Shown here: positions 15,001-24,000 of the stretch, piece by piece
How the letters are laid out: the number at the start of each line of letters is the position of its first letter
How positions within the stretch are numbered: position 1 is the first letter of the stretch
Source of the DNA: Phoronis australis
Lineage: Eukaryota > Phoronida > Phoronidae
Direction: 5' to 3'
DNA: 64,000 nt
Assembly: GCA_002633005.1 (NCBI GenBank)
Contig: NMRA01000142.1
Coordinates: 351,356-415,355, forward strand
Translations under genes and position numbers: made by a program
Notes under the pieces: generated by a model
What the model was told of the DNA's origin: nothing
The model's database searches: none
Seen by the model: only the letters and a program-made list of their open reading frames with translations

Positions 15001-18000
15001 CTTCAGAATTTTCGCTTGAGTCATCGCCCACATTTTTTAGTTTGGTCCCAAGACCTTCCTCACTTGTGGGATCTGCACTGGCATCTTCATCACTGTCCAT
15101 CATTTTTGTATCTTTGCTTCTTTTGTAGTTCTTGATCTCTTTGTCAGTGACCTCTGGATCTTGTTCCTTTCTGGTATGATTGATTTTTGAATGTTCGGAG
15201 TTGTCTTGCGACTTGGCGTTATCTTTCAACGCTAAGGCTTCTAAGCCGTTTTCATCGCCATCCTTGTCAGAGCGTTGCTCCACTGAGTGTTCTTTACATG
15301 TGCTATCAATCTCATCATCTTCACCCTTGTCTTTCAAACTTTTTTTATGTTTCCAAAGTGTAGTTTCTTCAAATTGGATGTCATCATCTTTGTCTTTGAT
15401 AACATTTTCCTTGTTTTTATCGTCTAAATCTTCTTTGAGATTGATTGTCTCTTGACAGCCATCAGTTTCATAAGTGGTCTTAGAATCGTTATTGTATTTC
15501 AGTGTGTCACTCTTGTCTTGTTGGGTAGCAGGAACTCCTGTCTCGTCTTCATGTACAGTATCATCCAAGTTGTCATTGTCTTCTAGCATTGAATCTTTGT
15601 GTGTGGAAAGACCTTGTTCGTTGGTTGTTCTGTCATCTTTGTCATTGGTTTCTTGGCTGTCATTGGATACTTTATTGTTTTTGTCTTGCCGTTCTGAATC
15701 CCTTTCTTGGCTTATTGCATTCTCATAGTCATTGTCTGCAGTTTCTAAACCTTTTTTCTGTGCTTCATTCTCATCAATTAGCTCATAGTTGATGAGCTCT
15801 GTACCTTGTTCGGTTCCCCTCTCATTGGATCTGTTGGTAGTTTCTGGAAATTCTTGCTTGCCATTTTCATTAGATTCTCCAGAATCACACCTTGTATCAT
15901 CAGTCTCATTCTCCTTATCAATAGGCTCTTCATGTCTGGTGATGTCTTCTTCACCTCCATAAATTTTATCTGAATCTTCTTGGTGCGTTTTATGGTCCTC
16001 ATTGTTTTCATCTTTAATGTTTGATCCTACTTTATACCTGGCAATTTTTTCACCATCATGGGCAATGGTGTTTGAGCCTTTTTCCAATTGAATACTATCA
16101 ACTTGATATTCAGCCTCTGAGACTTCTTCATAATTTGTTTTGTTGTTGTCTTCCTTGACTGTGCTGACTGTTTCTTCTTTAGGTCTGCTTGTAGTCTTTT
16201 CTTTGTCCAAGGTTCTTAAATCATCTTCACTGGTGCTATTTTCATTTTTCTCCTGGATGATCTCCGTATCCTCTTGGTTCCTGGTATGGTTCTGTACCTT
16301 TTGATTTAAGTAATCTTCCTGTGACTTGTCGACGTCAGCCTCTTCATCCATAAAGTCACATTTTTCACTGTCACCTTTCTTGTTTTTTGTGACTTCTGAA
16401 CTGCCTTTGATCCTGATAACATTTTCATATTTCTCTGTAGTCTTTGGATCATTTTTGTCTGTGGTCTTTCTATCATCGTCAACTTTGTCAGCCTTTTTCA
16501 AGTCTTTGATCAACCATTTAGAATGTGGTACATTCTGGATTTTCTCATCAACTATGGGCACAATGTCAGATTTTTCATCTTGTGTGCTTTGTTGATCTCC
16601 TCTTTCTGTGACCTGTGAATCATCTGCATATGCGATATTGGCATACTCTTCGGCAGTGTTTTCAGAACCTTCTTTGGCCTCAACCTCTGAATCTTCATGT
16701 GTCATGTCTTTACTGTAGTTCACATCAGATTCTTTTGAGATGTCTTCATACCAGATATGAGCATCACTATCTTCTTCCTTATCTTCTGCAATTTCTCCTA
16801 TGGCTTTAGAACTTTCATTGCATCTGCTGTCATTTGTTGCATACTTGTCACTGGTCTGAGAACCTACACCCACTTTGTCAATTCCATCTTGTTTGCCTTT
16901 CACCTCCGAACTCTGGATGTCATTCATGTCACAAATTGTTGTGGGCTCTGAACCTTCATGCCAGTTAGAATTCTCATTAGATGTTTTCATACCATCTATC
17001 TTGTCTTCTTTCGTGGTATCACTTTGGTCTTCTGTGTGAGTAACTGCCAAGACTTCTTCGTATTTTGAAGTAATGTCCTTTTCATTGCCCTTAGCTTTAA
17101 TTTCATCATCCTTTGTTCCAATATCTTGTTCTTTGTAAGCCTCTTTGTTGCCATTGTCTGAGACCACCAGTTCTGACTTAAGTGACGTATCATTCTCTTT
17201 TTCTGTGTCTGCAATCTCCGAGTCTTCTTCATCATGACAATGCTTGCCATCATATTGGCCTGTTGCCATTGAACCTTCTTCATCTTTGATGTTAATTTCT
17301 TGAATAGCCTTTGAGTCCTCTTGTCTGTAAATAATTTGATAATCTTTCACCATGGTTTCTCTATCTTCATTAGTCTTGTCATGTGCCATCAGATCTGAAC
17401 CTCTTTCAGGGCTTGCGTTTTCGTCAACTTTGTCTACATCTACTGAATGATGTTCGTGCTCTTTTTCAGTCAACGGTGAATCATCTGCATATACAATATC
17501 TTTGTCAGATTTTAAATCTATGGTCTCTGAATCCTCTCGGCCTACTGCAACTAGATGTCCTTGGGTGATGTCATCACAATATTCCATCACAACTGCCTCT
17601 GAACCCTCATGATACCAGGCTTCATGCTCATATTTGTATAGGACCTTTAAACCTTTTTCACTATCTTCCTCTGCCTCGGTACTTGCTATGTTTGAAGTTT
17701 CCTTGGAGCTGCTATCATTCTCTTGTTTTTTATTAGTCTGAGTAACAGTATCTACATTGTCATTGCTATCAAGATCATCTTTCAGGTGAGATTTTGGTAT
17801 TTTCCAAGTTTTGTTATCTTTCCAAGTGCCTTCATCACATGTTTCAGATTGCTCAGAACTTCTAAATGTACCGTGGCTCTCATTGTGATTGTCTTGAGTT
17901 TCAATGCTTTCTTCATTCATCGATTCATGTTCTACATCTTTGTCAGTGGTCTTCCAGGATTCTTCCTGCCTTGCAACATTCTCATTGAAATTTTCTTGGC

Positions 18001-21000
18001 CTTTATCAATATCATCATATTTAACGAGAACCTCTGCATGGTTTTGACTTTGAACATTTTCTTGATTTTGGTCCACTGTTTTGGGGCTAAGTTCATAACG
18101 GTTATCAGTCAAGTGAACTACATTCATGGTAACGGCATTTTCTTTTAACTTGGTAAGATTGTCTTGTTTTGTATCAATGGCCTTTAACGTATCTTCGTAG
18201 TTGCTGTTATTCTTTTCAAGTTGGGTCATTGATGTTGAAGGAGGTTCTAGATTGTTTGTTGTTAAGTGATCTTGGCTCACGGTTTCTAGGACTTCGTCAG
18301 CCGTGGTGTAATTTTTCATATCTGTATCAATCTGCTCTGAAGTAATAGCACACCTTCTGCCGTCAGCTGCATCTGCATAGTCTAAGTCTTCTTCATGCAT
18401 AGTATTAGTCTCTTGTTCGTTTTGTACAGTTCTCGTCTTTTCTTTGTGCAAATTATGGTCACTATACTCATTCTTCACTGATGCTAAACCTTCTTCATAT
18501 TTGGCATCCGTTTCAGCAGGATTGTCTTTACCCATTGAGAGTTGTGTATCACGAACAAAGTCAGATCCCTTTGTGGCTACATCCTTTTCTGTCTTCTCTT
18601 CTTTGTCATTGCTATAGCCAAGCTCTGTATCATAGTCCAATTCTTGTGAATTTTGGTCATGACTGCTGTGACTGCTTTCATCTTGGTAATGGCTGTCACC
18701 CATGTCTTTTTCTTTGTTAGTTTCTGATGAACGTTCTTGACATGTGATATACTGATCATTTTCAATTGGATCTGAAATGTATGCGTAATTAATATCATCA
18801 ACTGCTTTGTTGATGACTTCTGACCCTTCTTGTGCGGTATCATTGTCATACCCTGTATATTCTGGCTTTGCTTCAGAACTTTCATACTTGCCGTTTTCAT
18901 GAGAGTTGTCTTTTTCAACTAGCTTGTCATAGCTGTTCTCATAAGCTTTGTTGATGTTGCGGAATCCATATTGGTGTGTGTTGTCTTTCTCATCATCTTT
19001 TCCCACTGCCTCTCCCAAATCATTGATGCACTTAGCTTCCGAGCTTAGCTTAATGCTGGCAACATTTCCTGTGTCTATGGCACTGATATCTGACTCTTTA
19101 AAGCAGGTGTCAGCATCAGAATTCTTTTTGATGATGTCTTTGGAGCTTCCAAGCCGAGAATCATTGTTGTCAGTTGTTTCTGTAACTATGAGGCTTTCCT
19201 CGTGCTTGATATTTGCGTTGTTATCTTCGTCTGTTGTTTCAGAGTTTTCTCCATCTTTGAAGTTGACCTTTGGAATCTGTCTGGCAATAGCATCACTCTC
19301 ATCGTTGTCAGCATCTTCTGAACCAGTGTCATTCTTAGTGTCATTATTGTGTGAGGCATCAAAGTCTTCTGCTAGTATGGTATCAATGTTGTTGTCTTTG
19401 TTCGTGGTTATTGACCATGCTTGTCCATACCAAGGTTCTTCTACATTATACATGGTCACTGACCGTTGTTGATACATTGTGTTATTTTGTAGGCATTCGT
19501 TCTGCTTAATTTCAACATCAGTTTCTGTTTTGATGGTTTCTGACAATTCTGGTTCATCCTTAGTTTCACGATCCTGCGTTTCATTCATGACATATGACTG
19601 TTCTTCATATCTTGTATCATTGTCGTCTTGATTGTCTTCAACAGTCTTAGCTTCTTCCAGTTTCATTTCCACCTTTGTTCCTGTATGTTGTTTAGCACCG
19701 TCATCATTTTCCCGTTTACCTTCATTTTTATCATGATCGGGCATTAGTTTGGTACATGCTTGTTCTGACTCATCAGTCTTTTTGAGTCTGTTTGTTTGTG
19801 CCACTAAGTCATTACTATTCATCAAATCATTTTTTCTTCCATTATCAGTTTCCAGTTCAGTATAGTCTGCCTCTGTTGATGCTTCATCTGATACTTTAGC
19901 AACAGACTCTTTAATCTTGCTGTCCTCAGTATCTAGGAATGGTAGTTTATCATCTAGAAAAGCAGAGTCTGCTTTAAATATTTCTTGAACTACCTCATCC
20001 TCTAGGTGATGTTTATTTGGCTCGGGCACTATAGTTTCGTGCTCTGTTATGGTTAGTGGCAGGTGCTCTAGTTCTGTTTGTTGCAGATTGTCATGTTCAG
20101 TATGTAAAGTTATGAAGTCCTGCCGATTACGTTGGTCCTGGCTCCTATCAACTGATTGATAACTTTTTGCATCTGGCGGAATTTGTTTGTCATCATTATC
20201 CGATGGTGTTGATATTTTCTTGTCTTCTGTGGACCCAGTTGATGATGATGCTTCATTGATACTTTTACTCTCTGGTTCTGATTCTGCCAACTGGTTGCTG
20301 GGTAACTGGTCGCTGATACTTGCTTGTAATGAAAAACTGTGTGCAGCTCCATCTACTTGAAACTGGTGTGGAGCATCACTTTTTGATGTTGATTCCACCT
20401 GCGCCGCATGGTCATGCTCTAACAATTGTTTATGATCATGCATAGTGTCTTCAGTTGACGTTGGTTCTTGAACTTTTTGTACGGTTTCCCTTTGGCTGTG
20501 GATAGAGTCTCCTGGTACAATTACACAAGTGTCTATCTCATCCTCGATTGCTTGCTCCATGCTACTGTCTTCCATTTCATGTTCGTGAAGTTCTTTCATA
20601 TCGGTTTCCTTGGTGATACTTGGTTTCACTTCCACATGCTCTAAAGCGTCCTCCCTGTTAGATGTCTCTGCTGCACTTTTGCTACCTCCCTCTCTCAGTT
20701 GGTCACTACTAGTCATGTGATAGATAATTTCATCAGTTGTTTCTATATCTAACCTTACACCATTGTTATCATTGCCATGGTTAGCTTCCCACACTTCAGC
20801 CAAAGACTCATTCTCATGTCTGACATTGTCTTGTGTCTTCAATTCATGGTCTCCTAAATCTATGCTTTCATTTGTGGCATTACCTGTCTGTGCTGGAACA
20901 CCGTCTGTTTCAGACTGTAATGATAGGCATGATGCTGCCTGTGATGTCTCTGTTACCATTGGTCGTTTGTCCATGGATTTGTCGTCATTTGTTGGTCGAT

Positions 21001-24000
21001 GAAGTACTGGCACTGTACTAAGCATCGTTCCTTGTTCAGGCAGTAAGTCACACCTGTTTACAGATTCAAGTCTAATTGATGGTATTGTGGACCATACAGA
21101 GATTTCACTTGGTATCTGCATTTTGTCATCTGTAGTACTTTTTGTGGGCGTGATTCCTTTGCGATTAATCTGTGGTTCTTCAAGAATTATCTCATGTTGC
21201 ATTGACTGAATGTATAGGTCTTCCTTCGAGTTAACTGAGACATCTTGGGTTTCACTTGTGCCTCTTATGCCCATGGTCTTGTTCTTGGTTTTTTGTTCAG
21301 CTTCATTTGTTTCCTGAGCTGTAGTGCTGATGTTTTTACCAAAGTGTAATTGGATAAGCTCTTTCTCATCTGTAAGTACCATAGTTCGAGCTCTGCTTTC
21401 GTCTTTCCATGGACTATCCACAGATGTCAGTGTACTTCTAGCCTCTGATCCATGCATTCTTGTTTGGATCCTCTCATTCATTTGCATACTGTCAAATATG
21501 TATTTTGTTCTTCTCTTTGCTATAGTGTGTAGATTCTCCTTGGTTTCTTTGACAACAAGAGGCTCGTCAACGCATGCGTCATCTTCTGCTGTAACATTTA
21601 ACTTCTCCCTGTCTTGAGCTTCTTGCCAATCAGTTCCAGTGATTATTTGGTTGTCTATTCTGTCCACTGGTTGTTGTCTGTTTGATACAGTTTCGTGGTC
21701 TATGTAATTGCTTGTCAGCTGCTTGTCACTTATATCTGTTGTCATCAATTGGGCTGCTGGTGTTCTTTCTGGAGGAAGAATTTGGAATAAATCATTTAAT
21801 GTCTGTGTTGGCCTTGTTATAATGACAGCAGCTACATGTGGTTCATCAACAGCTTGTTCGGCAACCCCGTCAACTTTGATGAAACGTAAACTGACTTCTT
21901 TTCTTGTTACCACATCACTTCTGTCCTTATCTAGTGACTCCAGTGACAATTTCTTCACTGGTGTTGTTTCTTTGTCAGTCCGTTGAAGAGGGCTTTGCTC
22001 ATTCATAACTTCTTGACAGTTACCAATCTTCCTGACCCGATTGTCATCGTCACTTTCCTGATTGTTTTGTCTGACTGTTTCATTCCTTGCACGTGGACCT
22101 AATTCTTGAATTATGTCATGTGTGATTGAATAGTTTATATCAACCGCTGCCTCTTCAGTTTCAAACTTTGTTGGATGTGCTTCTTCTCTTGAATTTTTTT
22201 CATGATCTTCTTCCTGTGGTTCTTGTGATACTTCGTTTTCTGACTCCGGGGTTGGTGTTTTAGACAGAATTTCCAAGTCCGTTATCAGCTGCTCATAGCT
22301 CTGACTTATTTTTGTTGTCTGACCTAAGCTTCCTTTTGGAACCATTCTTTCCTCTAGTTCTAGACTCAGATCTTTTATGTCCAATGGGCTTTTGTCTTTC
22401 CAACATAATTTTGTGTACGGTACAGTCTGACTGCTCAACTGTATTTTGTGGAGCTGAGTTGATGTTGCTTGCGGAAGCGAACTGTCTGATTCACGTCGTG
22501 GTCGATCTCCATTCACTTCAGGAGGACGTTTGATGTCGGGGATGGCGTCTAAACTTCTGTGACCTCTGTGCTTTTTATGCAAAGGTTCCAGCATGTATTT
22601 TACAGTTGTTGATGTAGAAGAAACCCCACCGTCATCTGTCTGTTGCCAATCACCTTTGTGCTTCTTGGGTGACATGTCTGTATTATAGACGTGCTGATTC
22701 ATGATCGTCTGTAGTTGTTGTTTAGACTGCACTACATTTGTTTGGACCACATTTGCATTCCTTATTTTTACTTGTTGATAACTGTTTCTGATATGATGCT
22801 GTTCAACAACTTTCATCTTTTTAGCGTTTTCGTGCTGGATGGGTTGGCTTGGAATTACCTGCTTTCCTACTTTAACTCTAGCGAGATCTTCTGTCCTGCT
22901 TGGACGTTTTTGTTTTGTGTCCTCAACTTGGACTTGCCTTTGTTGATTGCCAATTCGTTCTTCATCTAATACAGACATGGGAATCATGCTTATTCGTTGT
23001 TCTCTGTCTATTGCTTGTGGTTTTTGTTTGCTTTGCTTCTTAGAAAGAAGCATAGTTGATTCATCGTCACCATCGTACATTTGGGAAAATTGCTTTTCAG
23101 AAGTCTTGTACTGAATAGGTGTTGATGTTGTCATTGTGAATGCCTGAGTGTTCAGCTGTTCTTCGAACGCATCATTATCAAAAGCCACTTCCCGTTTAAT
23201 TCCGTGAAGAAAAACTGGATCTTCTCTGATCATCTTTCTTGACGACTTTCGTCTGATGTAGTCTTCTTTTAGCAGTACAGATTTTCTTTGGAGGTAATCA
23301 AAATACGCCTGTTGTTCACTTTCTGAAAATCTGTAACTCTTATTTCTTTCACTTGATTCGTCTTCTAGCTGTACATTATTATCTTTACCTGTGTCTAATT
23401 GGTTAACACATGCTGCACCTGCTAAGTGTGAAATGTGGTAGTATGAACTTCTCTCCACCTCAGACAGCAATAACAGTGGCTGTGGTTTCATTGATTCTGG
23501 TTTCAGTAAAGGTTGGTTTCTCCGCTGCGGAAAATTGTTGACAGAAGATGCAACCTTCATCTTCATTTTCACTGTTTGTTGCATGGACTCTTCTACCTCA
23601 TGCTGGGATTCGTCTGAGTCATCTATGTACAATATGTGTGGGTCAGAGGTCATCTGAACGACAAGTGGCGAATTTGGAGCAACTGTGTGCTCTTGCTTTG
23701 TCATCAAAGGAGTGCACACGTCTAGTGATGGCACGTTGTCATAAGTTTCTGAAAGTGAATATACCTCTATCTTTTGAGAAGAAGGTGTGTCATCGACGTT
23801 GGTCAACATTGTTACATCAGCATCTGTCTCATCATTGTTCATTGTACCGTATGGTTTTCTAAGGCTCGTTTCGTGAGCCGTATGCCAGCAACACAGGGGA
23901 CAACAGTGCTCACGAGGTTGCTTTTGTTTACAGCAACACTTATTAATGAGGTAAATGATAATTAAAAGTGCAATTGCTAAAAGCCAGTTGCCAGCTACTA